64,000 nt of DNA from Rhizobium tropici CIAT 899 (lineage in GTDB: Bacteria; Pseudomonadota; Alphaproteobacteria; Rhizobiales; Rhizobiaceae). The notes under the pieces were generated by a model. That model made no database searches, was not told the DNA's origin, and saw nothing but the letters and a program-made list of their open reading frames with translations. The position numbers were made by a program, and so were the translations under genes. Location: NCBI RefSeq assembly GCF_000330885.1, contig NC_020059.1, positions 609,001 to 673,000 on the forward strand, given 5' to 3'. Below are positions 9,239 through 18,870 of the stretch, in pieces. Within the stretch, counting starts at the first letter, position 1. The number at the start of each line of letters is the position of its first letter.

Positions 9239-9266
9239 TTGACGTTTACGCAAACGTCAATATTTT
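9239..9266 (+). promoter_or_regulatory. Promoter with overlapping palindromic operator of the fad operon
   Basis: TTGACGTTT-ACGC-AAACGTCAA (9239-9260) is a perfect 9-4-9 inverted repeat. Its first six bases, TTGACG, make a good -35 box. After a 16-bp spacer, TATTTT at 9261-9266 makes a fair -10 box. A repressor bound to the palindrome would cover the -35 and spacer. Similar palindromes precede fatty acid and branched-chain acyl-CoA degradation operons controlled by FadP, PsrA or LiuR type regulators in proteobacteria; which family acts here is unknown. Confidence 0.6.
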
Positions 9267-9327
9267 GTAAGAGTATGACAGTGGCCGGAATCTCAAGGTC
9301 CGGCGGCGAATTGGAGGAATTCGAGAA

Positions 9328-11124
9328 ATGCCAGTCTACAAGGCCCCGGTGAACGATACGCTCTTCGTCCTGAACGATGTGCTCGGGCTGGAGCGCTACA
9401 ACAATCTTCCCGGTTATGCCGATGCCACGCCCGATATGATCGAGGCGATCGTCGGCGAGGCGGCCAAGCTGTCGGAAGAGGTGCTTTTCCCGCTCAACTA
9501 TTCCGGCGATCAGGAAGGTTGCGTACGTCATGACGATGGCACGGTCTCGACGCCGAAGGGCTTCAAGGAGGCCTATCGCGCCTATCGGGAAGGCGGCTGG
9601 CTGGGTCTCGCCGTGCCGGAGGAGTTCGGCGGGCAGGGGCTTCCCTACGTGCTGCACTGCGCCGTCGGCGAATATACCTCGGCCGCCAACATGTCGCTGA
9701 TGATGTATCCGGGCCTCACCCAGGGCGCGATCGCAGCGATCCTTGTCCATGGCACCGATGCGCAGAAGCAGACTTACTTGCCGAAATTGGTCGAGGGCAG
9801 CTGGTCCGGCACCATGAACCTCACCGAACCGCATTGTGGCACCGATCTCGGCCTGCTGCGCACCAAGGCAGTTCCGCAAGGTGACGGCAGCTACAAGATC
9901 TCAGGCCAGAAGATCTTCATCTCGGCCGGCGAGCACGATATGACGGACAATATCGTCCATCTCGTTCTTGCTCGCATCGAAGGCGCGCCTGAGGGAACCA
10001 AGGGCATTTCGCTGTTCATCGTGCCGAAATTCCTCGTCAAGGAAGACGGTTCTCTCGGCGACCGCAACCCGGTGTCCTGCGGCGCGATCGAGCACAAGAT
10101 GGGCATCCACGGCAACGCCACCTGCGTCATGAATTATGATGAGGCGACCGGCTTCCTGATTGGTGCAGAGAACAAGGGCCTCAATGCCATGTTCGTCATG
10201 ATGAACGAGGCGCGCCTCGGCGTTGGCCTGCAGGGCCTTTCCATCGCCGAGATCGCCTATCAGAATGCCGCCAACTATGCCCGCGAGCGCATCCAGGGCC
10301 GCTCGCTCTCCGGCCCGAAGGCGCCGGACAAGAAGGCTGACCCGATCATCGTCCATCCGGATATCCGCCGCTCCCTGATGACCATCCGCGCCTTCAACGA
10401 GGCGGGCCGTGCTTTCCTGCTCTGGACGGCGCTGAAATCCGATATCGCCCATCGCTCTCCCGACGAGAAGGACCGCCAGGCAGCCGACGATATCCTTGGC
10501 CTCGCGACGCCGATCCTCAAGGGCGTCCTGACCGACAAGGGCTTCGAGCATGCCGTCATGGCGCAGCAGGTCTTCGGCGGCCATGGCTACATCGAAGAGC
10601 ACGGCATGAGCCAGTATGTCCGCGATGCCCGCATCACCATGATCTATGAGGGCGCCAACGGCATTCAGGCGCTCGATCTCGTCGGCCGCAAGCTGGCGCT
10701 GAACGGCGGCCGCGCCGTCATGGCGCTGTTCAAGGAAATCGGCGATTTCTGCGAGGAAAACCGCAACGACGAACAGATGGCCTTCTACACCAAGCATCTG
10801 AAGAAGGGCTTGAACGACGTGCAGGCCGCGACCATGTGGTTCATGCAGAACGCCATGGCAAAGCCCGACAATGCCGGCGCCGGCTCGACCGACTACATGC
10901 ACCTCTTCGGCCTCGTCGTCCTCGGCTACATGTGGGCGAAGATGGCCAAGGCGGCTCAAGCAGGCCTTGCGGCTGGCGACAGCGCGCGCGAGGATTATCT
11001 GAAGAACAAGCTTGTCACTGCGCGGTTCTACATGGAGCGCATCATGCCGGAAACGGCATTGCGCAAGGCCCGCATCGAAACCGGCGCCGATACGATGATG
11101 GAACTGGCGGCGGAAGCCTTTTGA
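9328..11124 (+). CDS. Acyl-CoA dehydrogenase (long ~600-aa type with extra C-terminal domain)
   Basis: A 598-residue FAD-dependent acyl-CoA dehydrogenase that introduces the alpha-beta double bond in fatty acyl-CoA. The flavin/substrate motif [19 protein letters not shown] lies near residue 155, and the catalytic Glu is in [14 protein letters not shown] near residue 440. The C-terminal ~130 residues form the extra helical domain of the long subfamily (about 590-600 residues). The start ATG follows GGAGGAATTCGAGAA. It is the first gene of a three-gene beta-oxidation operon. Confidence 0.9.
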   Translation: MPVYKAPVNDTLFVLNDVLGLERYNNLPGYADATPDMIEAIVGEAAKLSEEVLFPLNYSGDQEGCVRHDDGTVSTPKGFKEAYRAYREGGWLGLAVPEEFGGQGLPYVLHCAVGEYTSAANMSLMMYPGLTQGAIAAILVHGTDAQKQTYLPKLVEGSWSGTMNLTEPHCGTDLGLLRTKAVPQGDGSYKISGQKIFISAGEHDMTDNIVHLVLARIEGAPEGTKGISLFIVPKFLVKEDGSLGDRNPVSCGAIEHKMGIHGNATCVMNYDEATGFLIGAENKGLNAMFVMMNEARLGVGLQGLSIAEIAYQNAANYARERIQGRSLSGPKAPDKKADPIIVHPDIRRSLMTIRAFNEAGRAFLLWTALKSDIAHRSPDEKDRQAADDILGLATPILKGVLTDKGFEHAVMAQQVFGGHGYIEEHGMSQYVRDARITMIYEGANGIQALDLVGRKLALNGGRAVMALFKEIGDFCEENRNDEQMAFYTKHLKKGLNDVQAATMWFMQNAMAKPDNAGAGSTDYMHLFGLVVLGYMWAKMAKAAQAGLAAGDSAREDYLKNKLVTARFYMERIMPETALRKARIETGADTMMELAAEAF

Positions 11125-11159
11125 GCAAGGCGGCGTTAGCTGCCGCAGGGAGATGAGAT

Positions 11160-12368
11160 ATGACCGAGGTTTTCATTTACGACCACGTGCGCACGCCGCG
11201 CGGGCGCGGCAAGAAGGATGGGTCGCTGCATGAAGTGCCGTCCGTGCGCCTTGCTGCCAAGACGCTCGAGGCGCTCCGCGATCGCAACGGTCTCGATACC
11301 GCAACGGTTGACGACATCATCATGGGCTGCGTCGATCCGGTCATGGAAGCGGGTGCGGTTATCCCGAGGGGTGCCGCCTTCGAGGCCGGCTATTCCACCA
11401 AAGCGCCTGGCATGCAGATTTCCCGCTTCTGCGCCTCCGGCCTCGATGCCGTGAATTTCGGTGCGGCGAAGATCGCTCAAGGGGCTGACGATATCGTCAT
11501 TGCCGGCGGTGTCGAAAGCATGTCGCGCGTCGGCTTGGGCATGTCCGGCGGTGCCTGGTTCATGGATCCCTCCGTCAATTTCCCGGCCTATTTCATGCCG
11601 CAGGGCGTATCGGCCGATCTCATCGCCACCAAATACGGCTTCTCGCGTGATGACGTCGATGCCTATGCCGTCGAAAGCCAGAAGCGCGCCGCCAATGCCT
11701 GGGAAAAGGGCTACTTCAAGAATTCGGTCATTCCGGTGAAGGATATCAACGGCCTGACCATTCTCGACCGCGACGAGCACATGCGTCCCGGCACCGACAT
11801 GCAGGCGCTCGCCTCGCTCAACCCATCCTTCCAGCTCCCGGGCGAAATGGGCGGCTTCGAGGCCGTCGGCATTCAGGCGCATCCCGAGATCGAGCGTATC
11901 AACTACGTTCACCATGCCGGCAATTCCTCGGGCATCGTCGATGGTGCCGCTGCCGTGCTGCTCGGCTCCAAGGCGGGCGGTGAGAGCATGGGCCTGAAGC
12001 CGCGCGGCCGTATCAAGGCCTTCGCCAATATCGGCTCCGACCCGGCGCTGATGCTGACCGGCCCGGTTGACGTCACCGAAAAGCTGTTGAAGCGCAGCGG
12101 CCTGACGCTCGCCGACATCGATCTCTTTGAGCTCAACGAAGCTTTCGCTGCCGTCGTGCTACGCTACATGCAGGCTTTCGATATTCCGCACGACAAGATC
12201 AACGTCAACGGCGGCGCGATTGCCATGGGCCATCCGCTCGGCGCAACCGGCGCGATGATCCTTGGCACCGTGCTGGACGAGCTGGAACGCCGCGATCTCA
12301 ACACAGCGCTCGTAACACTCTGCATCGGCGCCGGCATGGGCACCGCCACGATCGTCGAACGCGTCTGA
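11160..12368 (+). CDS. Acetyl-CoA C-acyltransferase (thiolase), beta-oxidation
   Basis: A 402-residue thiolase that cleaves 3-ketoacyl-CoA to acetyl-CoA and a shortened acyl-CoA. The nucleophilic Cys91 (FCASGLD), the active-site His358 ([11 protein letters not shown]) and the second Cys388 (LCIGAGMG) are all present. It lies 35 bp after the acyl-CoA dehydrogenase with a GGGAGATGA ribosome site and 13 bp before the multifunctional enzyme. It corresponds to the FadA/FadI role; the context argues for fatty acid degradation rather than PHB synthesis. Confidence 0.92.
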   Translation: MTEVFIYDHVRTPRGRGKKDGSLHEVPSVRLAAKTLEALRDRNGLDTATVDDIIMGCVDPVMEAGAVIPRGAAFEAGYSTKAPGMQISRFCASGLDAVNFGAAKIAQGADDIVIAGGVESMSRVGLGMSGGAWFMDPSVNFPAYFMPQGVSADLIATKYGFSRDDVDAYAVESQKRAANAWEKGYFKNSVIPVKDINGLTILDRDEHMRPGTDMQALASLNPSFQLPGEMGGFEAVGIQAHPEIERINYVHHAGNSSGIVDGAAAVLLGSKAGGESMGLKPRGRIKAFANIGSDPALMLTGPVDVTEKLLKRSGLTLADIDLFELNEAFAAVVLRYMQAFDIPHDKINVNGGAIAMGHPLGATGAMILGTVLDELERRDLNTALVTLCIGAGMGTATIVERV

Positions 12369-12381
12369 GGAGGGGAAACCA

Positions 12382-14592
12382 ATGGCTTACACGAATTTCA
12401 CCGTCGAAACCGACGCAGACGGCATCGCGCTCGTCACCTGGGACATGCCCGGCAAGTCGATGAACGTCTTCACCGCCGAGATCCTGGAAGAGCTGAACGC
12501 CATCATCGACGCGACCGTCGCCGATGCGGCCGTCAAGGGCGTGGTCTTCACCTCTGGCAAGTCCTCCTTCTCCGGCGGTGCCGATCTGTCGATGATCAAG
12601 TCGATGTTCTCTTTCTATCAGGAGGAAAAGGCGAAAGACCCGGCCGCTGCCACGAAGAAGCTCTTCGATCTTGTGGGACGCATGACTGGCCTCTTCCGCA
12701 AGCTCGAGACCTGCGGCAAGCCGTGGGTTTCGGCGATCAACGGCACCTGCATGGGCGGCGCTTTCGAGCTGTCGCTCGCCTGCCATGGCCGTGTCGCTTC
12801 CAGCGCCAAGGGCGTCAAGATCGCGCTGCCCGAGGTCAAGGTCGGCATCTTCCCCGGTGCCGGCGGCACGCAGCGCATCGCGCGCCTGACGGATGCTCAG
12901 TCCGCACTGCAGATGATGACGACGGGCCAGTCGCTGACGGCAGCACGCGCCAAGGCGATGAACCTCTTGCATCAGGTGGTCGAGCCGGATCAGCTGATCC
13001 CGGCCGCCAAGCAGATGATCAAGGATGGCTTGAAGCCTGTGGCACTCTGGGATGAAAAGGGCTTCAAGGCGCCGGGCGGCGGCATCTGGACGCCGGCCGC
13101 AGCCCAGCTCTGGCCGGCAGCGCCTGCCATCCTGCGCCGCGAGACCTCGGGCAACTATCCCGCTGCGCTCGCCATTCTCAAATGCGTCTATGAAGGCCTG
13201 CAGGTTCCCTTCGATACCGGCCTGAAGATCGAGCAGCGCTATTTCACGCATGTGCTGCAGACCACCGAAGCCTATTCGATGATCCGCTCGCTGTTCATCT
13301 CCATGCAGGAACTCGGCAAGGGCGCGCGCCGCCCGACCGGCCAGCCGAAGACGGAGCTCAAGAAGGTCGGTGTCGTCGGCGCCGGCTTCATGGGTGCGTC
13401 CATCGCCTATGTCACCGCCGCCGCGGGCATTCCCGTCACGCTCATCGACCGCGACATCGAAGCCGCGACGAAGGGCAAGGGCGTCGGCGAAGGGCTGGTC
13501 AAGGATTCGATCGGTAAGGGAAGGCTGACGCAGGATGAGGGCGCGGCTCTGCTCTCCCGCATCACGCCTTCGGCCGATTATTCCGATCTCAAGGATGCCG
13601 ATCTCGTCATCGAAGCGGTGTTCGAGGATCGCGAAGTCAAGAAGGCCGTCATCGAGGCCGTCGAGGCCGTGCTGCCGGCCGGCGCCGTCTTCGCCTCCAA
13701 CACCTCGACTCTACCGATCACAGGCCTTGCCAAGAATTCCAAGCGCCCGGCCGATTTCATCGGCGTCCACTTCTTCTCGCCTGTGGAGAAGATGATGCTG
13801 ACCGAAGTCATCCTCGGCAAGGAGACCGGCGATCATGCGCTGGCCGTCGCGCTCGATTACGTCGCGGCCATCAAGAAGACGCCGATCGTCGTCAACGACA
13901 CGCGCGGCTTCTTCGTCAATCGCTGTGTCTTCCGCTACATCCACGAAGCCTATGACATGCTGATCGAAGGCGTGCCGGCTGCGATGATCGAGAATGCCGC
14001 CAAGATGGCCGGCATGCCCGTCGGGCCTCTGGCGCTGAACGACGAAGTCGCCATCGACCTCTCCTACAAGATCCTGAAGGCGACAGTCGCCGATCTCGGC
14101 GAGAAGGCTGTCGATCCGCGTCATATGCAGCTCGTCACCGGTCTCGTGGAGCGTGAGGGACGCCTGGGCCGAAAAAACTCCAAGGGGTTTTACGACTATC
14201 CGCCGAAGCCGGCGAAGAAGTCGCTATGGCCGGGCCTCAAGGATCTCTATCCGCAGAAGAAGGCCGACGAGGTCGATGTCAACGTGCTGAAGCAGCGCTT
14301 CCTCGTGACCATCGCACTGGAGGCTGCCCGCACCATTGAAGAAGGCATCGTCACCGATCCGCGCGAGGCCGATGTTGGCTCCATCCTCGGCTTCGGCTTT
14401 GCGCCCTATACCGGCGGCGCGCTGTCCTACATCGACGGCATGGGCGTGAAGGCTTTCGTGGAACTCTGCGAAAAGCTGACAGCTGCCTACGGCCCGCATT
14501 TCCAGCCGACCGCGCTGCTGAAGGACATGGCCGCGAAGGGTGAGACCTTCTACGGGCGCTTCGATCCCTACCGCGCCGCGAAAGCCGCGTAA
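12382..14592 (+). CDS. Multifunctional enoyl-CoA hydratase / 3-hydroxyacyl-CoA dehydrogenase (FadJ/FadB type)
   Basis: A 736-residue enzyme catalysing hydration of enoyl-CoA and NAD-dependent oxidation of 3-hydroxyacyl-CoA. The N-terminal crotonase domain (about 1-200) shows the oxyanion-hole motifs [13 protein letters not shown] and [13 protein letters not shown]. The NAD-binding domain begins at about residue 330 with [13 protein letters not shown]; the catalytic region [17 protein letters not shown] is near residue 460. Two C-terminal 3HCDH domains follow. GAGGGGAAACC lies just before the ATG. Gene order and spacing make it the last gene of the fad operon. Confidence 0.92.
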   Translation: MAYTNFTVETDADGIALVTWDMPGKSMNVFTAEILEELNAIIDATVADAAVKGVVFTSGKSSFSGGADLSMIKSMFSFYQEEKAKDPAAATKKLFDLVGRMTGLFRKLETCGKPWVSAINGTCMGGAFELSLACHGRVASSAKGVKIALPEVKVGIFPGAGGTQRIARLTDAQSALQMMTTGQSLTAARAKAMNLLHQVVEPDQLIPAAKQMIKDGLKPVALWDEKGFKAPGGGIWTPAAAQLWPAAPAILRRETSGNYPAALAILKCVYEGLQVPFDTGLKIEQRYFTHVLQTTEAYSMIRSLFISMQELGKGARRPTGQPKTELKKVGVVGAGFMGASIAYVTAAAGIPVTLIDRDIEAATKGKGVGEGLVKDSIGKGRLTQDEGAALLSRITPSADYSDLKDADLVIEAVFEDREVKKAVIEAVEAVLPAGAVFASNTSTLPITGLAKNSKRPADFIGVHFFSPVEKMMLTEVILGKETGDHALAVALDYVAAIKKTPIVVNDTRGFFVNRCVFRYIHEAYDMLIEGVPAAMIENAAKMAGMPVGPLALNDEVAIDLSYKILKATVADLGEKAVDPRHMQLVTGLVEREGRLGRKNSKGFYDYPPKPAKKSLWPGLKDLYPQKKADEVDVNVLKQRFLVTIALEAARTIEEGIVTDPREADVGSILGFGFAPYTGGALSYIDGMGVKAFVELCEKLTAAYGPHFQPTALLKDMAAKGETFYGRFDPYRAAKAA

Positions 14593-14623
14593 GACAATAG
14601 GTTGTTACTGACGACCAATAACG

Positions 14624-14657
14624 GGCCGCGCCCCTGTCGGGAGCGGCCTTTTTGTTT
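14624..14657 (+). terminator. Rho-independent terminator after fad operon
   Basis: GGCCGC (14624-14629) pairs with GCGGCC (14643-14648), with an inner CCC/GGG pairing, and TTTTTGTTT follows at once. It lies 32 bp past the operon stop. Confidence 0.85.
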
Positions 14658-14864
14658 GCCATTGCGTGCGGCTGATCGGCTCCAATCAGACGATGTCGCG
14701 AACCGTTGGAAATCGAACTGGAAGGTCACCTCTTCCAGAGTGATGCTTGAGGGCGCTGAACCGCTCATGGTTGTGGATATCGGCACTGCCGCTACGCAGA
14801 GAGGCTGTATTGTCAAGCTCGGCGGCTGGTAGTCTTCATCATCGCAACAATGATAGGTCGATAG

Positions 14865-16136
14865 ATGTCGCTGAAAGCAGTCTGGATGTTTTTGACTGGG
14901 CGGTGGGGCCATGTCGCCCTTGCCATACTGGCATGGCCGGCCTACGGGGCGTTCTTGTCATCGCCGCTCCTGGCTCAGGATGCAGCGATCGCGCCCTCCA
15001 AGCCAGCTGAGCTGAGTGCCGGCGCGCGCCTGCAAGCGATCACCGATGGGCTGATGCAGGCGTTGGATATCGGCCCGGATTTGAATCCGCAAACCATCTT
15101 CAAGATACTGCCCGGCGATTGGGCCAATATACCGCCGGATTTCTATCCCGACGATGTTCCCGCAGACGCTCCGAAAATGCTGTGCGCGGGTATAAGAACG
15201 CATTTCAACCAACCTCGCTCGGGCAATTCGATCTTTGACGGCTGGATCGGCCGGGAGGGCTCAAGTCGGTTTGAGCTGCGTCTGACAGGTGGCGGCAATT
15301 TCTATTGGATATCCAACGTTCAAGATGAGATGCAACGGCTCGGTCTCGATAAATCCACGGACGCAGCGATGGCACTCCAGCGCGGACTGCTGATGCAAAG
15401 GAGTGTTCAAGAGGGAGGCATCTTGCCGCTCAGTAATGATGTCGTCGTCATTACAAACACGGCAGAACCTTCCAGGATGAGTTTCTGGGTGAGATGCCTC
15501 AGCGACCCGGAAGATAGCGCGAGAAACGCGCGAAATATTCAGCTCGTGAATACGATGAAGAAAAGAATGACAGCACAGGCCGCGTTTCTATCCTATGGCG
15601 CGGATGGATCGGTACCTTTCATGCAGAAAATGCAAGGTGCTTGGACAATAGTCGACGAACTCTCCCGGTCCGATATCAGGAACAGAACGGTCTCGGATCT
15701 CTGCCACATCCGCCGTATCGAAATGAAGGCGGAGCATCAGCCCCTGCCGATCCTGACGGCGCATGTTGCAGATACCTCCTCTTCGGAAGACCGTCCGGTG
15801 CCAGCGGCGCAGGATGAGTTTGAACTGCAGCTTGCGGGCGATCGCGAGCTTTTGCGCATACCACTTCACGGTCCGATGCTGGACGTGAAGCAGCATGCAG
15901 AACGTTTCCATGTTCCGCCTGTCGGGGGGACAAGCGTCATCGCTGAGCGGCAGCGAAAGGAGGCTATTGCGTGGTATCGTCGGGCGGCTTTGTCGTCAGC
16001 GTTGCCGGTTAATCTTGTTCCCGTTGACGAGGATACTTTGGTGGAAAGCGCGACCAGCGCGTGGGGCAAGACGCGTGAGCCGTACGGCACTGGTATCGAA
16101 GTCTTCAAGCGCTATTGGCTGCGTTGCCCGGCTTGA
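14865..16136 (+). CDS. Exported hypothetical protein, 423 aa
   Basis: I do not recognise the family. The N-terminus has a signal-peptide-like hydrophobic stretch (about residues 17-38) ending SSPLLAQDA, so the protein is probably periplasmic or secreted. No catalytic motif or repeat is evident. Conspicuous segments are LCAGIRTHF, DGWIGREGSSRFELRL and a C-terminal GIEVFKRYWLRC. Third positions look A/T-richer and AGA/ATA codons commoner than in flanking genes, hinting at a transferred or weakly expressed gene. It stands alone between the fad terminator and a convergent MFS gene, whose 3' end it overlaps by 25 bp. Confidence 0.6.
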   Translation: MSLKAVWMFLTGRWGHVALAILAWPAYGAFLSSPLLAQDAAIAPSKPAELSAGARLQAITDGLMQALDIGPDLNPQTIFKILPGDWANIPPDFYPDDVPADAPKMLCAGIRTHFNQPRSGNSIFDGWIGREGSSRFELRLTGGGNFYWISNVQDEMQRLGLDKSTDAAMALQRGLLMQRSVQEGGILPLSNDVVVITNTAEPSRMSFWVRCLSDPEDSARNARNIQLVNTMKKRMTAQAAFLSYGADGSVPFMQKMQGAWTIVDELSRSDIRNRTVSDLCHIRRIEMKAEHQPLPILTAHVADTSSSEDRPVPAAQDEFELQLAGDRELLRIPLHGPMLDVKQHAERFHVPPVGGTSVIAERQRKEAIAWYRRAALSSALPVNLVPVDEDTLVESATSAWGKTREPYGTGIEVFKRYWLRCPA

Positions 16137-17344
16137 CCTCGCTCAACCGCTTTCTCATGCCCCGCCCTCAACGCAACGACGCCCCAGCCGATAAGCAGAA
16201 GGATCGCCGCCGCGTAGATGTCGGCGGCTTCGGCAAAGCCGAGCGCCTTTGACAGAAAGCCGGCGAGGATAGCTGGGACGCTGAAGGCAAGGTAGCTCTG
16301 GATGTAGAAGGCCGACAGCAGCCCGGCGCGTTCATCGGGTTTGGCCAGCGGCATGATGCTTCTTACCGTGCCGAGAAAAGCTGCCCCGAAGCCCGAGCCG
16401 GCAATCAGAGTTCCGAGGGCCAGGATCGACACTTCAGCCGCATGCATGCCGGCGATGATGGTCAGTATGCCGAGGCTCATGGTTGGTATGCCGAACTTCA
16501 TGATCATGGCGGCGGATCGCTTACGCAGCAGGAACACCGCCGCCGCACCGCTGATCGTCAATGCCCCGACCACGGAGCCGCCGACCAGTGGCGCCGTGCT
16601 GCCGGTCGTCGCGCTGACCAGCGAGGGCACCAGCGACAGATAGAAGCCGGCAAGCGCCCAGACGGCAATATTGATCGGCGTCAGCGCCAGCAGCGTCCGG
16701 CGTGCCTGCCTGGGAACGGCGACTTCCGGCTTCAGCGATGCGAATACGCCGGGCCGTCGGCTCGTTGTTTCCGGCACCATCCATAGCAGCGCGGCTTGTA
16801 GCGTCAGCAGGGCAAGTGTCACGACATAGACAAGCACGGTCGGAGCCGGCGCGAACTGGATCAGCAGGCTCGTGCCTATCGCGCCGATCGCCATGCCGGC
16901 AAGCGGGGCAAGACTGTTGGTGATCGATCCCCTGATCGGATCGAGATCGACAAGGGCGGCACCGATCGAACTGATGGCAGTGCCCGTCGCAAAGCCCTGC
17001 ACGATGCGGGCGGCAATCAGCCAATCCGGACCTCGAGCCATTAAAAACAGCGCTGTGGCCACCATATTGAGGAGGATCGATGTGAAGATCACCGGTCGGC
17101 GCCCGAGATGGTCCGAAATCGAGCCAACGATGAGCAGTGCGGCGAGAAGGGAGAAGGCGTAGACGGCGAAGATCACCGTGAGCAACACCGGCGAGAAGGC
17201 GAAGGCCTGCTGATAAAGGCGGTAGAGAGGCGTCGGTGCGGATGAGGCGGCCAAAAACAAGGCGCTGGTTGCGGCATAATAGAACGGCGCCAGGCGTCTG
17301 GCGGGTGAAATCCGAGCGCTGGCGGTGGAATCGAGTTCGGTCAT
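16112..17344 (-). CDS. MFS transporter, drug-efflux type
   Basis: A 410-residue major facilitator with about 12 transmembrane helices. The loop 2-3 signature GSISDHLGRRPVIF (about residues 76-89) is clear, and the N-terminal half has the A-x-S-S-A-P-T-P-L-Y-R start seen in a rhizobial/actinobacterial efflux subfamily. The substrate is unknown. It is divergent from a TetR-family regulator with a palindrome between them, so it is probably repressed by that protein. Confidence 0.82.
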   Translation of the reverse strand: MTELDSTASARISPARRLAPFYYAATSALFLAASSAPTPLYRLYQQAFAFSPVLLTVIFAVYAFSLLAALLIVGSISDHLGRRPVIFTSILLNMVATALFLMARGPDWLIAARIVQGFATGTAISSIGAALVDLDPIRGSITNSLAPLAGMAIGAIGTSLLIQFAPAPTVLVYVVTLALLTLQAALLWMVPETTSRRPGVFASLKPEVAVPRQARRTLLALTPINIAVWALAGFYLSLVPSLVSATTGSTAPLVGGSVVGALTISGAAAVFLLRKRSAAMIMKFGIPTMSLGILTIIAGMHAAEVSILALGTLIAGSGFGAAFLGTVRSIMPLAKPDERAGLLSAFYIQSYLAFSVPAILAGFLSKALGFAEAADIYAAAILLLIGWGVVALRAGHEKAVERGQAGQRSQ

Positions 17345-17348
17345 CGAC

Positions 17349-17390
17349 TATATCCTACCTAAAGCTAAAAGATTGCGTTAGGCGGATATA
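17349..17390. promoter_or_regulatory. Candidate TetR operator in the MFS/TetR intergenic region
   Basis: TATATCCTACCTAA-AGC (from 17349) is an imperfect inverted repeat of GCGTTAGGCGGATATA (17375-17390). The GCGTTAG half recurs at 17421-17427. The site lies within 50 bp of the MFS start, as expected for a repressor operator. Binding is inferred. Confidence 0.45.
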
Positions 17391-17481
17391 GGGTGCCTGG
17401 CGTATAAAAGCAAATAATTTGCGTTAGTGGATGCCTTTGGTCATTCGCGATCCGCAAAACGGGAAAAATTGGCAAGGGCTT

Positions 17482-18048
17482 ATGGGCTATCGAGAAAATC
17501 CCCGCCCCGGCGGGCGCAGCGCCAGAGTGCAGGCGGCCGTGCATCAATCCGTCCGCGATATGCTGGCAACCATGGATCGCGCTGATGTAACGATCCCCCT
17601 GATCGCGCAGCGTGCCAATGTCACGCCGTCGACGATCTACCGCCGCTGGGGCGACCTTCAAAAGCTTTTGGCGGATGTTGCCGCCTCGCGCCTGCAGCCC
17701 GAAGGCGAGCCCGCCAGGATCGGCAGCGCCCGGGAGGACCTGGAGGCCTGGGTCGAGCAATATGCGGATGAAATGGCCTCCGGCGTCGGACGGCAACTGC
17801 TGCGCGATGTTCTCGCGGTGCCCGACAGCGTAAGTGCAGTGAAATGCGGCACCTATACGCGCTATCAACTGAGCGTATTTATTGCGCGGGCGGAGGCAAC
17901 TGGCGAGCCCTTTCCGGCCCTGGTGGAGCTGATGGATCACGTCATCTCACCGATCATCTATCGCATCCTCTTCGACCAGGCGCCCGATCCCGACTATGTT
18001 CGAAAACTCGTTGCGAAGGTAATGCCGCAAAGGGCGGTCAGCGCTTGA
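17482..18048 (+). CDS. TetR/AcrR-family transcriptional regulator
   Basis: A 188-residue repressor. The N-terminal helix-turn-helix is visible as VTIPLIAQRANVTPSTIYRR followed by WGD. The C-terminal ligand domain resembles the TetR_C group found next to efflux pumps. ATG 17482 follows AAGGG at 17474-17478; ATG 17431 would add 17 residues but lacks a ribosome site. Divergent orientation to the MFS gene and the shared palindrome suggest local control of that transporter. Confidence 0.83.
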   Translation: MGYRENPRPGGRSARVQAAVHQSVRDMLATMDRADVTIPLIAQRANVTPSTIYRRWGDLQKLLADVAASRLQPEGEPARIGSAREDLEAWVEQYADEMASGVGRQLLRDVLAVPDSVSAVKCGTYTRYQLSVFIARAEATGEPFPALVELMDHVISPIIYRILFDQAPDPDYVRKLVAKVMPQRAVSA

Positions 18049-18299
18049 AGCACAACCGACAATGCCGAATGACTCACCCGAGATCCCCTGAGCTACATCC
18101 AGCGGCTTCGGCTTGGTTGCTCGCAACTGACGAACAAGTTGCAGAATTTACGCACCCCTAAGTTGCTTATGTGGCGAAATTATCATGGGATATGCATGCC
18201 TGGACAAGCCACCGGGTCAATTTCCTATTGAAAAATAAGGAAAAAGATGGTGCTAATTACCGATAGTGAATTCAACGGCAACGCGAAGGGGACTGCTCA

Positions 18300-18725
18300 A
18301 TGCTTAATGAATTCAAGGCATTTATCGCTAAAGGCAACGTCATGGACCTTGCGGTCGGCGTGATCATCGGCGGCGCTTTCGGCGGGATCGTGAAATCGCT
18401 GGTTGACGATATCATCATGCCGATCGTCGGCGCGATTTTCGGCGGTTTCGATTTTTCGAACTATTTCATCGGCCTCGCCTCAGGTGTCAACGCACCGACG
18501 CTCGCTGCGGCCCGTGCCCAGGGCGCGGTTCTTGCCTACGGCAGTTTCATCACCGTCCTCATCAATTTCCTCATTCTCGCCTGGATCATCTTCCTGATGG
18601 TCAAGGGCGTCAACGCGCTGCGCTCGCAAGTCGAGCGTAAGGATGAGAAGGTCGCCGAAGCGGCACCGCCGCCGGCCGATGTCCAGTTGCTGACGGAAAT
18701 CCGCGACCTTCTCGCCAAGCGCTGA
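18300..18725 (+). CDS. mscL: Large-conductance mechanosensitive channel MscL
   Basis: A 141-residue MscL, the emergency valve that opens under membrane tension during osmotic downshock. The N-terminal amphipathic helix plus TM1 ([20 protein letters not shown]) and the TM2 segment ([20 protein letters not shown]) are unmistakable; the cytoplasmic C-terminal helix ends in [12 protein letters not shown]. It is a single-gene unit with a strong terminator downstream and about 250 bp of A/T-richer leader without another gene. Confidence 0.95.
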   Translation: MLNEFKAFIAKGNVMDLAVGVIIGGAFGGIVKSLVDDIIMPIVGAIFGGFDFSNYFIGLASGVNAPTLAAARAQGAVLAYGSFITVLINFLILAWIIFLMVKGVNALRSQVERKDEKVAEAAPPPADVQLLTEIRDLLAKR

Positions 18726-18751
18726 CCCGCTTTGCTCGACTTTTTTTGCAA

Positions 18752-18785
18752 GCCCCGGTCCATGCGAGGACTGGGGCTTTATTCA
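18752..18785 (+). terminator. Rho-independent terminator after mscL
   Basis: AGCCCCGGTCC pairs with GGACTGGGGCT across a short loop, with TTATT following. It lies about 30 bp past the mscL stop. Confidence 0.85.
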
Positions 18786-18870
18786 TCACCAAAATCGATT
18801 GGTCACTAAGGCAAAGTCATGGGATTTGTCCGCCGCTCTGCTTTATGAAGGCGGAAACCGGAGACTTTGC

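Larger units (their letters stand above)
8846..9327. other. Divergent intergenic region podJ / fad operon
   Basis: This 482-bp stretch separates podJ from the beta-oxidation operon and has no convincing gene; short open frames lack ribosome sites and family features. It is noticeably A/T-richer than its surroundings. It holds a CtrA-like box (9058-9074, minus strand) and the palindromic fad promoter (9239-9266), both described separately. Confidence 0.7.
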
